Below, piece after piece: positions 34,829-44,500 of a stretch of 64,000 nt of DNA; the first letter of the stretch is position 1, and each line of letters opens with the position of its first letter. Source of the DNA: Roseovarius nubinhibens ISM (GTDB lineage: Bacteria > Pseudomonadota > Alphaproteobacteria > Rhodobacterales > Rhodobacteraceae). The notes beneath the pieces were generated by a model. It searched no databases, was not told the DNA's origin, and worked only from the letters and a program-made list of their open reading frames with translations. The stretch spans positions 1,248,966-1,312,965 of the forward strand of contig NZ_CH724156.1 in the NCBI RefSeq assembly GCF_000152625.1, read 5' to 3'. The position numbers were made by a program, and so were the translations under genes.

Positions 34829-35403
34829 CAGACGCCCTCCACTTTCGTGCTGCGCGGCAGGGCGGCGATGCGCGCCCCGGCCGTGAAAAAGAAATCGAGC
34901 CCCTGAGGATAGAGCAGGTGATTGTCCTGAAACGCCTCGGTATCCGGCAGCGGCAGACGCGCCACATCGCGAATACCCGGCCCGCTGATCCGTGCGCCCA
35001 TGTCGGGCTCGAGCCGGTCCAGCGCCACCACCAGCGTGGTCGACCGGTCGGGATATTCGGCACTGCCAATCGGGAACTCCGCGAGCGGCAGCAGCGCTTC
35101 CCAGGTGCCAAAGGCAAAGCTCGCCTCGGCCCGCGTCTCGGTGATCGGCGCGCCTGCGTGAAAGCTGATCCATTGGCGGATCTCGGGGCTGTCCATCCGC
35201 CCGGCGAGATAGACGGGCGTATCGGGATCACAGAGCGTGAGCAGGATCACCCCCGCCCCGATCGACAGCGGCGCCGGCGGCACTGCGCCGCTCACCTCGG
35301 CAATCGTGCCGGGCCGCGCCATCACGTCGAGACAGGCGCGAAACGCCCTCGCCGCCTCGCGCGGCGCATCGGCGAACCCGCCTTGCAATGTATCGGCGCT
35401 CAT
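34828..35403 (-). CDS. phnH: C-P lyase complex subunit PhnH
   Basis: 191 residues. GGFADAPREAARAFRACLDVM-type start (MARPGTI follows) and the FGTWEALLPL, FPIGSAEYPDRSTTLVV and LYPQGLDFFFTAG segments are as in PhnH. It is a structural PLP-transferase-fold subunit without activity of its own. It overlaps phnG by four bases. Confidence 0.95.
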   Translation of the reverse strand: MSADTLQGGFADAPREAARAFRACLDVMARPGTIAEVSGAVPPAPLSIGAGVILLTLCDPDTPVYLAGRMDSPEIRQWISFHAGAPITETRAEASFAFGTWEALLPLAEFPIGSAEYPDRSTTLVVALDRLEPDMGARISGPGIRDVARLPLPDTEAFQDNHLLYPQGLDFFFTAGARIAALPRSTKVEGV

Positions 35404-35843
35404 GCGTCCTCTCCCCGTACCATCGTGAAAAAATCGACCTTGGTCGCGGCGGCCTTGGCGGCGCGGCGGGCGCGGCGCGCCTCTTCTTCGCGCTGCAACG
35501 GGTCGAGCAACCCGGTCTCGATCGTCGCCGCCTCATCGGTTTGCAACAGCGCATCGGCCAGCGCTGCGATCTCGGCATGACGGCGGCTGCGGCCTTGCAC
35601 ATAGGCATGTCCCGTGGTGCCACAGGTCTCGAGCCGCAGCGCACAGCGCGTCACCGTGACCTCGCCCATGTTGAACGCGTCGCCGGTGCCGCCCATGCGG
35701 CCCCGGACCATGACACCACCGGTTTCCGGCATCCGCGCCCAGCTAAATTCCGGCGCTTTTCCGATCCCGTCCCAGAGCGCGATAACCCGCTCTGACGGGG
35801 CCCGCGCCAAAAGGCCCATCCATGTCTGACGTTTTTTCGTCAT
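35400..35843 (-). CDS. phnG: C-P lyase complex subunit PhnG
   Basis: 147 residues from ATG 35843 (MTKKRQTWMGLLARA). Longer readings start at weaker codons inside the operator region. GEVTVTRCALRLETCGTTGHAYVQGRSRRHAE is typical (GHAYVQGR). It heads the phnGHIJKLNM operon and faces phnF. Its promoter carries TATAAT on the minus strand (35874-35879) inside the proposed PhnF operator. Confidence 0.94.
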   Translation of the reverse strand: MTKKRQTWMGLLARAPSERVIALWDGIGKAPEFSWARMPETGGVMVRGRMGGTGDAFNMGEVTVTRCALRLETCGTTGHAYVQGRSRRHAEIAALADALLQTDEAATIETGLLDPLQREEEARRARRAAKAAATKVDFFTMVRGEDA

Positions 35844-35862
35844 GCGTAGACACCTTTTCAAC

Positions 35863-35890
35863 TTGTCTATGTTATTATACAACTAGACAA
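35863..35890. promoter_or_regulatory. Candidate PhnF operator and phnG promoter
   Basis: Inverted repeat TTGTCTA (35863-35869) and TAGACAA (35884-35890) with a 14-base centre that holds TATAAT in the phnG direction. GntR/UTRA regulators bind such dyads. It is placed to repress both phnG and phnF. Confidence 0.65.
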
Positions 35891-35956
35891 ATATAGCCAC
35901 GACTCACCCACGAGTCGCAAGCGATGATTTGTGAAATTCTAATGACGAGAGTGCCC

Positions 35957-36670
35957 ATGGCCCGAAATCCGATCTGGAAGACAATCACCGCCACCCTCAC
36001 AAGCGAGATCGCCGACGGCCATTACCGGCCCGGGGACAAGCTGCCCACAGAGGCCGAATTATCGGCCCGTTTCGGCGTCAACCGCCACACCGTGCGCCGC
36101 GCCATCGCCGCGCTGGCCGAGGCCGGGTTGACCCATTCGCAACGCGGCTCGGGGGTCTTTGTCACTGCCAAACCGACCGATTATCCGCTCGGCCGCCGCG
36201 TCCGTTTCCACCAGAGCCTGCAGGCCGCGGGCCAAATCCCCGACAAGCGCACGCTGCGCATCGAGGTCCGGCTCGCCGACCCGCGCGAGGCCGAGGCGCT
36301 CCAGCTGCCCGAAGGCGCCTCTGTTTCCGTCTATGAAAGCCTGTCTTTCGCCGATGGCGCACCGATGGCGCTGGCCCGGTCGCTCTTTCCGACCGCCCGC
36401 TTCCCCGACATTCTCACCCATCTGCAGGAAACCAATTCCGTCACCGAGGCGCTGCGCCGTTCCGGTCTCGACGACTACACCCGGATCTCCACCCGGCTCA
36501 CCGCCAAGGCCGCCACCGCCACCCAGGCGACCCATCTGCGCATCCCCGAAGGCGCGCCGATCCTGCGCAGCGTCGGCATCAATGTCGATTCAGGTAACCG
36601 GCCCGTCGAATACGGTCAGACTTGGTTTGCCGGGGATCGCGTCACCCTGACGATCTCGCCGGACGACTGA
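35957..36670 (+). CDS. phnF: GntR/UTRA-family phosphonate regulator PhnF
   Basis: 237 residues from ATG 35957; two earlier ATGs in frame would add 5 or 11 residues, but homologues start MARNPIWK. The N-terminal wHTH is KLPTEAELSARFGVNRHTVR. The C-terminal UTRA ligand-binding domain contains ASVSVYESLSFADGAPMALA and PVEYGQTWFAGDRV. It is divergent from the C-P lyase operon and converges with the hexapeptide transferase gene, leaving 5 bp. Confidence 0.93.
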   Translation: MARNPIWKTITATLTSEIADGHYRPGDKLPTEAELSARFGVNRHTVRRAIAALAEAGLTHSQRGSGVFVTAKPTDYPLGRRVRFHQSLQAAGQIPDKRTLRIEVRLADPREAEALQLPEGASVSVYESLSFADGAPMALARSLFPTARFPDILTHLQETNSVTEALRRSGLDDYTRISTRLTAKAATATQATHLRIPEGAPILRSVGINVDSGNRPVEYGQTWFAGDRVTLTISPDD

Positions 36671-36675
36671 CCGGC

Positions 36676-37293
36676 TCAGCCCTCGTATTTCTCGAGAAAC
36701 TCCGCCACCGGCAAGGCCCGAAAATCCACCAGCGCCTTGCCCACCGCCTCATGCGTCCAGTCCCACCAGCCCAAGCCGATCAACCGCTCGGCCAGCTGCG
36801 GCGCAAGCCGCGCCCGCACCGGCCGCGCCGGCACGCCTGCGACGATCTGATAGGGGTCCACAGGCTTGGTCACCACCGCCCCCGCCGCGACCACCGCGCC
36901 ATGGCCAATGCGCACCTCGGGCATCACCATCGCGCCATGGCCAATCCATGTGTCATGCCCGACCACCACCCGCCGCGACGCCCGATGCGCAAAGAACGCC
37001 GCATCATCCGCCGCATCCTCCCAATACTCCGCCGAGCGATACATGAAGTGATGCAACGACGCCCGGTCGAGCGAATGATCGGTCGGCCCGATCCGCGCAA
37101 AGCTCGCGATATTGGAGAACTTACCGATCTCGCTATTGGCAATATCGGCATAGCGGTCGGTATAGCTGTAATCGCCCATGCTGGAATTGAGCAACCGCGT
37201 CCCCTGACCGAGCGCCACAAACCGCCCCATCTGCGAGTTCACCACCTCCGACCCCGCACCGATGCGGGGCCGGCCCGGATCAAGCCCGCTCAT
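36676..37293 (-). CDS. Phosphonate-locus hexapeptide-repeat transferase
   Basis: 205 residues with left-handed beta-helix repeats (MGDYSYTDRYADIANSEIGK, VVVGHDTWIGHGAMVMPEV, RIGHGAVVAAGAVVTKPV). It fits the phn_thr-fam group of acyl/acetyl transferases that travel with phosphonate genes. DHSLDRASLHHFMYR contains the probable catalytic His region. Its start overlaps phnE2 (ATGA), so it belongs to the phnCDEE operon. Substrate unproven; acetylation of aminoalkylphosphonates is one guess. Confidence 0.9.
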   Translation of the reverse strand: MSGLDPGRPRIGAGSEVVNSQMGRFVALGQGTRLLNSSMGDYSYTDRYADIANSEIGKFSNIASFARIGPTDHSLDRASLHHFMYRSAEYWEDAADDAAFFAHRASRRVVVGHDTWIGHGAMVMPEVRIGHGAVVAAGAVVTKPVDPYQIVAGVPARPVRARLAPQLAERLIGLGWWDWTHEAVGKALVDFRALPVAEFLEKYEG

Positions 37294-38669
37294 ACCGGCA
37301 GCGGCCCGGCCTTTGGTGCCGGTGTTTTGGCCTTCTTCGCAGGCGCATCATCGCCCTTGATCAGCCGCCGCCGCAACATCCCCGACAGCCAATCCATCGC
37401 CATCACCATCATGATGATGAGCACGATGTAATAGCTCACCTCTTCCCAATCCTTCTGGGTGATCATCGCCTGGGTGAGCAGCAAGCCGATGCCACCGCCG
37501 GTGATCGCCCCGATGATCGTCGCCGACCGCGTGTTCGATTCGAGGTAATAGAGAACCTGGCTGAGCAGCACCGGCGTGATCTGCGGGATCACCCCAAAGC
37601 GATAGCGCTGCAATGGCTTGGCCCCGGTCGACTGCACGCCCTCGATCTGCTTGCTATCGACATTCTCCAACGCCTCCGAGAACATCTTGCCGAAACTGCC
37701 GGTATCCGTCAGCAGGATCGCCAGCGCCCCGGTGAGCGGCCCCGGCCCAAAGGCCCGCGCCAGAACGATGGTCCAGATCAGCGCATCCACCCCGCGCAGG
37801 AAATCGAACACCCGCCGCATGGCAAAGCGCACGCTCTTCAGCGGGGTGAAATTCCGCGCCGCCATAAAGCCCAAGGGAAGCGCCACGATCGCCGCCCCGA
37901 AGGTGCCGAGAAACGCCATCAGGATCGTCTCGAAGATCGCCCAATAGACCTCGCCATGCCGCCACATCGCATTGTTGATGAACCCGTCCCACATGGCCGA
38001 GATATTCGACTGTCCCGGCACCACCTGATCGCCGGAAAACGCCAGCCCCACCAGCTCGGCAAACCCCTTGCCATGGAACGGGCTGTCGAGCGTGAAGAAA
38101 AACAGCTCCCAGCCGGTGAAATAGCGCAGCACCTCGGTCCGGTTGCGGGTGATGGTCAGCCGCCCCGCCTCGGTGGTGATCGTCACCCGGTTTTTCGACG
38201 CGTTGATCCACTCGGGCAGATCGCCGGGGGGAAACTCGGCCTGCGCGCCTTGCCGTCCCGGCCGCGCGGTGATCGTGCCATAGCCCGGAATGTCATAGCT
38301 GACGATTTCCTGACCAAAGCTCACCACATGCCCCGCGCCAAGGTCGATCACACTGGTCTCGCCCAGCGTCACCCACTCCGGCGACATGCCCTCGGGATAG
38401 GTCCCCTTGCGCTCGCCCTCGATGGCGATCTCGACCGCGCCATTGCGATTGTCACGGCTGACATGGGTCTTGTAGCTATAGCTGTCCGCCACCAGTGTCC
38501 GCGCGTTCTCGGCGCTGGCCCGGCCGAGAACCCCCGCCATGTCAAAGCTGACAAAGATATAGGCGAGATAGACCACAATCACTGCCGGAAGGGCAAAGCC
38601 CCAGCGCCGTTTCTTCTGAAACCGGCGGTCGGCTTCGGTCTTCATGATGCCAAGCGTCGCCACACTCAT
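37290..38669 (-). CDS. phnE: Phosphonate ABC transporter permease PhnE (long form)
   Basis: 459 residues, against about 270 for the short PhnE. One membrane helix near residues 25-45 is followed by an about 160-residue soluble, presumably periplasmic insertion (TLVADSYSYKTHVSRDN ... EVLRYFTGWELFFF). The usual permease core with the EAA-type loop ENVDSKQIEGVQSTGAKPLQ comes after. The C-terminus is Lys/Ala/Pro-rich. It overlaps phnE1 by four bases. The two permeases should pair to form the channel. Confidence 0.93.
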   Translation of the reverse strand: MSVATLGIMKTEADRRFQKKRRWGFALPAVIVVYLAYIFVSFDMAGVLGRASAENARTLVADSYSYKTHVSRDNRNGAVEIAIEGERKGTYPEGMSPEWVTLGETSVIDLGAGHVVSFGQEIVSYDIPGYGTITARPGRQGAQAEFPPGDLPEWINASKNRVTITTEAGRLTITRNRTEVLRYFTGWELFFFTLDSPFHGKGFAELVGLAFSGDQVVPGQSNISAMWDGFINNAMWRHGEVYWAIFETILMAFLGTFGAAIVALPLGFMAARNFTPLKSVRFAMRRVFDFLRGVDALIWTIVLARAFGPGPLTGALAILLTDTGSFGKMFSEALENVDSKQIEGVQSTGAKPLQRYRFGVIPQITPVLLSQVLYYLESNTRSATIIGAITGGGIGLLLTQAMITQKDWEEVSYYIVLIIMMVMAMDWLSGMLRRRLIKGDDAPAKKAKTPAPKAGPLPV

Positions 38670-39538
38670 GCCGCGCGTCCTTCTGTAAGCTTGTGACGCA
38701 CCACCGATGACAGCTGATCGACCAGCACGATGGACAGGAACAGCAGGATGAAGATCGCCGCCGCCTCGTCATATTTACCCTGGCCCCAGCTCATCGCGTT
38801 CTTGAGCTCATAGCCAATGCCCCCCGCCCCGACAAAGCCGAGGATCGCCGAGGCGCGAATGTTGATCTCGAACCGCAAGAGCGCATAGCTCACATAGTTC
38901 GGGCTCACCTGCGGGATCACGCCAAGCCACATGCGCTGGCTCCAGGTCGCCCCGACCGACGCGAGCCCATCCACCGGCTTGATATCGGCATTCTCGTTGA
39001 CCTCGGAAAACAGCTTGCCGAGCGCGCCAGCCGTGTGAAAGGCGATGGCGATCATCGCCGGCACCGGGCCACCGCCCAGCACAAAGATCAGCACCAGCGC
39101 GATGACGATTTCGGGCACCGCCCGCATGATGTCCATGACCCGGCGAAACACCGGGATGAGCCGCGGCCATTTCGCCAATCCCCGCGTCGCCAGCAGCGAC
39201 AGAAGAATGGCAAAAAGCGCGCCGGTAAGCGTCGCGGCGGCGGCAATATTGATCGTCTCGATCAGCGCCGGCAGATAGGTCACCAGATGCGCGGGCAAAA
39301 GCGCGATCTTCTCCGCCGCCTCGCCCAGAACCTCGCCGGGGAAATCGAAAATCCGGTGCAACCCGCTCCAGAATCCGCCCGCGTTGCGACTGTCGGCAAG
39401 GTCAAACCCGCCGACCATCAGCGCCACGAAAAGCGCCAGGAGAATGCCGCCGTAAATGCGTTTGCGGCGCATCGCGCCAAGATAGTCGGATCGGATATCC
39501 GCGACGGGCCGTGGACCGTCACCCAGCAATGTCTGCAC
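38666..39538 (-). CDS. phnE: Phosphonate ABC transporter permease PhnE
   Basis: 290 residues, six predicted membrane helices, EAA-type loop ENADIKPVDGLASVGATWSQ near residue 195. The first permease of the phnCDEE unit. It follows phnD by 64 bp. Confidence 0.94.
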   Translation of the reverse strand: MQTLLGDGPRPVADIRSDYLGAMRRKRIYGGILLALFVALMVGGFDLADSRNAGGFWSGLHRIFDFPGEVLGEAAEKIALLPAHLVTYLPALIETINIAAAATLTGALFAILLSLLATRGLAKWPRLIPVFRRVMDIMRAVPEIVIALVLIFVLGGGPVPAMIAIAFHTAGALGKLFSEVNENADIKPVDGLASVGATWSQRMWLGVIPQVSPNYVSYALLRFEINIRASAILGFVGAGGIGYELKNAMSWGQGKYDEAAAIFILLFLSIVLVDQLSSVVRHKLTEGRAA

Positions 39539-39602
39539 CTTGCGTCCCTCGCAATAAATTACGGACCCCGCCGGGGCAGGGTCCGCAGATGGTGGTCTGA
39601 AA

Positions 39603-40505
39603 TCAGTTGGACTTCAGTTTGCGTGCTTCGATGATCACGTTGTAGGCGTCATGGGTGATCGGCATGAAACCCTTGGCCTCACCCTGCAGCACGCCATAGG
39701 CGCAGTCTTCGTCGAGCGATTTGAGCGACGCCATCAGCGCGGTCATCTTGACTTTGACGTCCGACGGCAGCTCGCTGCGCAGAACAACCGGACCCTCGGG
39801 GATCGGCTTCGACTTCCAGATTTCCACGAGGTCGTTCATGTCGACGAGACCGGCATCAACCGCCTTGCGCAGCGCGCCCGAGTTGTAGCCATCTTCCCAT
39901 TCGCCCAGACCGTCGGCCCAGGTCACGCCCGCGTCGACATCGCCATTGTTGACCGCAACGATGGTCTGCTCATGGCCACCGGTGAATTTCACTTCACCGA
40001 AATAGTCGCCCGAGGTCATGGTCGACCCGGTCGCCTCAGGGATCTCGATCGACGGGATCAGGAAGCCCGAGGTCGAGTTGGGATCACCGAAGCCGAACAC
40101 CTTGCCCTTCATGTCGTCGAGCGAGGCAATCCCGGCATCCTTGCGGGCGAAGCCCACCGAGTAATAGCCATAGCCGCCATCATTGTTGACCTTGACGAGG
40201 ATCGGCTCGACCGCTTCGGGATCGCTCAGATAGACCTTGGCATAGGCCGATGCGCCGAGCCACGCCATGTCGATGGTGCCACCCAGCAGGCCTTGGATCA
40301 CACCGTTGTAATCGGCCGGGGCAAAGAGCTTGGTCTCGACACCGAGAAGCTCTTGGGTCTTTTCGCGCAGGCATTCATTGCTGTTCATGCGGTCCTGGGC
40401 GTTTTCGCCGCCGAGGATACCGATGCGGAATTCCTTGATCTCTTCCGCCGCGGCAGGTGCGACGAGGGCGGTGCTGGCCAGGATGGCGGCAACAAGCGTT
40501 TTCAT
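39603..40505 (-). CDS. phnD: Phosphonate-binding periplasmic protein
   Basis: 300 residues with a clear signal peptide (MKTLVAAILASTALVAPAAA, cleavage near 20-21). EIKEFRIGILGGENAQDRM, APADYNGVIQGLLGGTIDMA, FGFGDPNSTSGFLIPS and TSGDYFGEVKFTGGHEQTIV are typical PhnD ligand-binding segments. It delivers phosphonates to the PhnE pair. Confidence 0.96.
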   Translation of the reverse strand: MKTLVAAILASTALVAPAAAEEIKEFRIGILGGENAQDRMNSNECLREKTQELLGVETKLFAPADYNGVIQGLLGGTIDMAWLGASAYAKVYLSDPEAVEPILVKVNNDGGYGYYSVGFARKDAGIASLDDMKGKVFGFGDPNSTSGFLIPSIEIPEATGSTMTSGDYFGEVKFTGGHEQTIVAVNNGDVDAGVTWADGLGEWEDGYNSGALRKAVDAGLVDMNDLVEIWKSKPIPEGPVVLRSELPSDVKVKMTALMASLKSLDEDCAYGVLQGEAKGFMPITHDAYNVIIEARKLKSN

Positions 40506-40562
40506 GTGAACTATCTCCGGTTGGTTCGCGCCTCCCGACCCCCGGGAGACGCCAGGTAAGGG

Positions 40563-41357
40563 TTAGGCTGGAACGGCGATGGGCTGATCGATCGCGGTCG
40601 ATGTGGCCCCTTCGTTGAAACTCGCATCGGCACCGTAAATGTCGCGCGCGACCCCGGCGGTCAGCTGCTCGGGCGTGCCGTCAAACACGATCCGCCCGGC
40701 CCGCATCCCGATGATCCGGTCGCAATAGCGCCGGGCGGTGTCGAGCGTGTGAAGGTTCGCGACGACCATACGTCCGTCCTCTTCGTGAATGCGGCGCAGC
40801 GCATCCATCACGACCTGCGCGTTCATCGGGTCGAGGCTGGCAATCGGTTCGTCGGCGAGAATGATCTTCGGGTCCTGCATCAGCGCCCGCGCGATGGCGA
40901 CCCGCTGTTGCTGCCCGCCCGACAGCGCCTCGGCGCGTTTGGCGGCGTTCTCGGCAATGCCGAGACGGTCGAGAATATCGATGGCCTTATGCACATCCTC
41001 GGTCGGATAGAGGTTGAACATCGTGGCCAGCGTGCTGCGCTTGCTGAGCGTGCCATGCAGCACGTTCGACACCACATCCATCCGCGGCACGAGGTTGAAC
41101 TGCTGAAAGATCATCGCGCAATCGGACTGCCAGCCGCGCTTCTCGGCGCCGGTCAGGCTCAGCACATCGCGCCCTTCGAACAGGATGCGACCCTCGGTGG
41201 TATCGGTCATCCGGTTCATGATCCGCAGCAGCGTGGACTTGCCCGCACCCGACCGTCCGATGATCCCGATCAGCGCCGGTTTCTCGACGGTGAAATTCGC
41301 GGCATCCACAGCAGTGCTCTGCCCGAATCTCTTGGTCAGATTTTCAACGATCAGCAT
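40563..41357 (-). CDS. phnC: Phosphonate ABC transporter ATP-binding protein
   Basis: 264 residues from ATG 41357 with GGGGG five bases upstream (a TTG at 41369 is the alternative). Walker [10 protein letters not shown], signature [13 protein letters not shown] and Walker [14 protein letters not shown]. First gene of the phnCDEE-transferase operon. A Pho box lies 116 bp upstream. Confidence 0.96.
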   Translation of the reverse strand: MLIVENLTKRFGQSTAVDAANFTVEKPALIGIIGRSGAGKSTLLRIMNRMTDTTEGRILFEGRDVLSLTGAEKRGWQSDCAMIFQQFNLVPRMDVVSNVLHGTLSKRSTLATMFNLYPTEDVHKAIDILDRLGIAENAAKRAEALSGGQQQRVAIARALMQDPKIILADEPIASLDPMNAQVVMDALRRIHEEDGRMVVANLHTLDTARRYCDRIIGMRAGRIVFDGTPEQLTAGVARDIYGADASFNEGATSTAIDQPIAVPA

Positions 41358-41446
41358 AACAGCCCCCAATTGCGTCGAGGGCTTCCTGAGCCTTTTCTGT
41401 TACGCCCGCATGTCACTTGGATGATGGTTTTGTAACGGCAAACGCA

Positions 41447-41475
41447 AACCCCCCGGCCCATCGGACCGGGGGGTT
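41447..41475 (-). terminator. Terminator after the RND efflux operon
   Basis: A 10-bp stem AACCCCCCGG/CCGGGGGGTT (41447-41456 with 41466-41475), followed on the minus strand by TTTGCGTTT. It lies 27 bases past the pump stop and overlaps the Pho box by three bases. Confidence 0.7.
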
Positions 41476-41490
41476 ACAGACCTGTTACAG
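41473..41490 (-). promoter_or_regulatory. Pho box upstream of phnC
   Basis: Minus strand CTGTAACAGGTCTGTAAC: two CTGTAAC half sites with an 11-bp period, matching the PhoB box consensus (CTGTCAT-x4-CTGTCAT). PhoB/PhoR control of phosphonate uptake under phosphate limitation is well established in other bacteria. The site lies 116 bp from the phnC start. Confidence 0.65.
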
Positions 41491-41502
41491 CCGTAATACC
41501 GC

Positions 41503-44500
41503 TTAGCTTTTGACCGTCTCCGCACCAGGCCGCGTCTTGCGCCACCCCTTGGTAAGCCGATGAATGATCACAAAGAACACCGGCACAAAGATCACCCCGA
41601 GCATCGTCGACGACACGGTCCCGCCGAGCACACCGCTCCCAATCGCCGTCCGCCCCCCAGAGCCCGCCCCGCTCGACAGAACAAGCGGCAGCACCCCCAG
41701 CGAGAAGGCCATTGAGGTCATCAGGATCGGCCGGAACCGTTGTTTCGCGGCCTCCGTCACCCCAGAGTAAAGCGGCGCCCCGGCATCCATGCGCTCGCGG
41801 GCAAACTCGACGATGAGAATCGCGTTCTTGCCGGTCAGACCGATCACCGTCAGCAGCGCCACCTGCAGATAGACACCGTTCTCGAAACTTCCGAGCCACG
41901 CCGCTATCAGCGCCCCGGTGATCCCGATCGGCATCGCCAGCATCACCGCCACCGGGATCGACCAGCTCTCATAAAGCGCCGCGAGACAGAGGAACACCGC
42001 CGCCAGCGACAGCGCATAGAGAAGCCCCGCCTGACTGCCCGACTCGCGCTCTTCGAGCGACAGCCCGGTCCAGGCCACCTCGTAGCCCGGCGGCAATTGC
42101 GCCGCCAGCGCCTCGATCTCGGCCATCGCCTCGCCGGTGGTCACCCCCGGCGCCGGGCTGCCCTGCAGCTGCACCGCCGGAATGCCGTTATAGCGATAGA
42201 GCCCCTGCGCCCCGTATTCCCAACTGCCCTCGGCAAAGTTGGAAAACGGCACCAGCCCACCGGTCGCGTTGCGCACCCGCCAGCGCTCGATATCCTCGGG
42301 CACCATGCGATAGGGCGCATCACCCTGCACATAGACCCGCTTGATCCGGCCCCGGTCGAGGAAATCGTTCACATAACGCCCGGCCCAGGCCACCGACAAC
42401 AGATTGCCAACCTCCGACGCCGACAGACCCATCGCCCCCGCCGCCTGCCAATCCACGTCGAGCTTGAACTGCGCCGCATCTTCAAGCCCGTTGGGCCGGA
42501 CAGAGGCGATCTTGCCGCCCTGCATCGCCATCCCGATGAGCTGATTGCGCGCCTCGATCACCTGCTCATGGCTCTGCCCGTTCCGCGCCTGCAGATAGAA
42601 ATCGAACCCGCTCACATTGCCGAGCTCGATCACCGCCGGCGGCACGATGGGAAAGACAAACCCTTCCTGGATCTGCGAGAACGCGCCAAAGGCCCGCCCC
42701 GCCAGCGCCCCGACGCTCTGCTGCGGCTCGGTCCGCTCGTCCCAATCCTTGAGGCTGACAAAGGCGATGCCCATGTTCTGCCCCTGCCCGGCAAAGCTGA
42801 ACCCGTTCACGGTGAACACCGAATTGACCAGCTCGCCCTCCTGCTCAAGGTAATAGTTGCGCACCTTGCTGAGCACCTCTTCGGTCTGCTCCGCCGAGGA
42901 ACCCGTCGGCCCCTGCACGATGGTAAAGAGAATGCCCTGATCCTCTTCGGGCAGGAACCCCGTCGGCGTGCGCACAAAGAGAAACGCCATCAGCCCGCCG
43001 ATCATCAGATAGAGGATCCCGACCCGCAGCGGCCGCTTGATCACATAGCCGACCGTGCCCGCATAGCCGTTGGTAAGCTTGTCAAACCCGCGGTTGAACA
43101 GGCCAAAGATGCCGCGCTCTTTCGCGCCATGCTCGGGCTTGCGCAGCATCGTCGCACAGAGCGCCGGGGTCAGCGTCACCGCCACCAGCACCGAGAGCAT
43201 CATCGCCGACACCACGGTGATCGCGAACTGCTGATAGATCACCCCGGTCGAGCCACCGAAAAAGGCCATCGGAATGAACACCGCCGACAGGACGAGCGCG
43301 ATCCCCACCAGCGCGCCGGTGATCTGATCCATGGATTTCTTGGTGGCCTCATAGGGGCCGAGCCCCTCGTCCTCCATGATCCTCTCGACGTTCTCGACCA
43401 CCACAATGGCGTCATCGACCAACAGACCGATGGCCAGAACCATCGCCAGCATGGTCAGCGTGTTGATGGTGAACCCAAAGAGCGCCATGATCCCGAACGT
43501 CCCCAACAGAACCACCGGCACCGCCAGCGTCGGGATGAGCGTCGCCCGCAGGTTCTGCAGGAACAGAAGCATCACCAGGAACACGAGACCGATCGCCTCA
43601 AAGAGCGTGTGCACCACCGATTCAATCGAGATTTCGACAAAGGGCGTGGTGTCATAGGGAATGCGGTATTCGACCCCATCGGGGAAGAAGGCCGACACAT
43701 CCTCGAGCTTTTCCTTGACCCGCTCCGACGTGTCGAGAGCATTGGCCCCGGTGGCGAGCTGAATCGCCATCCCCGCCGTCGGCGCGCCATTGTAATGCGC
43801 CGAGGTGGCATAGCTCTCCGCGCCGATCTCGACCCGCGCCACATCTCGGACGAGCACCAGACCGCCATCGGTCTCGGCCCGGATCACGATCTGTTCGAAA
43901 TCCTCTGGCGTGCTGAGCAGCGATTGCGCGGTGATCGTCGCGTTGAGCATCTGCCCATCCACCGCCGGCAGCGACCCGAACGAACCCGCCGACACCTGCG
44001 CATTCTCTTCCGAGACCGCCTGCACCACATCCGCCGGGGTCAGCTCGAACGCGTTGAGCTTTTCCGGGTCGAGCCAGATGCGCATCGCATATTGCGCGCC
44101 GAACACCTGCACATTGCCGACCCCTTCGAGACGGCTGAACTCATCGACCATGCTCGCCACGAGGTAATCCGACAGGTCGAGCGCCTCGAGACGGCCATCG
44201 GTCGACACCAGCGCAATCACCATCAGGAACCCGCCCGAGGATTTCTCCACCGACACGCCCTGACGCTGCACCTGCTCGGGCAACAGCGTCGAGGCCTGGC
44301 TGAGCTTGTTTTGCACCTGCACCTGCGCGATATCGGCATCGGTGCCGGTCTCAAAGGTGAGCGTGACATTCGCGGCCCCGGTCGAGGTCGAGGACGAGCT
44401 GATATAGCGCAGCCCATCCAGCCCGGTCATCTGCTCTTCGATCACCTGCGTGACCGTGTTGTTGACGGTCTCTGCCGAAGCCCCGGGATAGACTGCGTTG

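Noticed and set aside
37141..37190. Possible further copy of the 11-bp repeat (GGCATAGCGGTC, GGTATAGCTGT)
   Set aside because: Spacing is 12 then irregular, and the coded YSYTDRYADIAN is a conserved hexapeptide-transferase segment.
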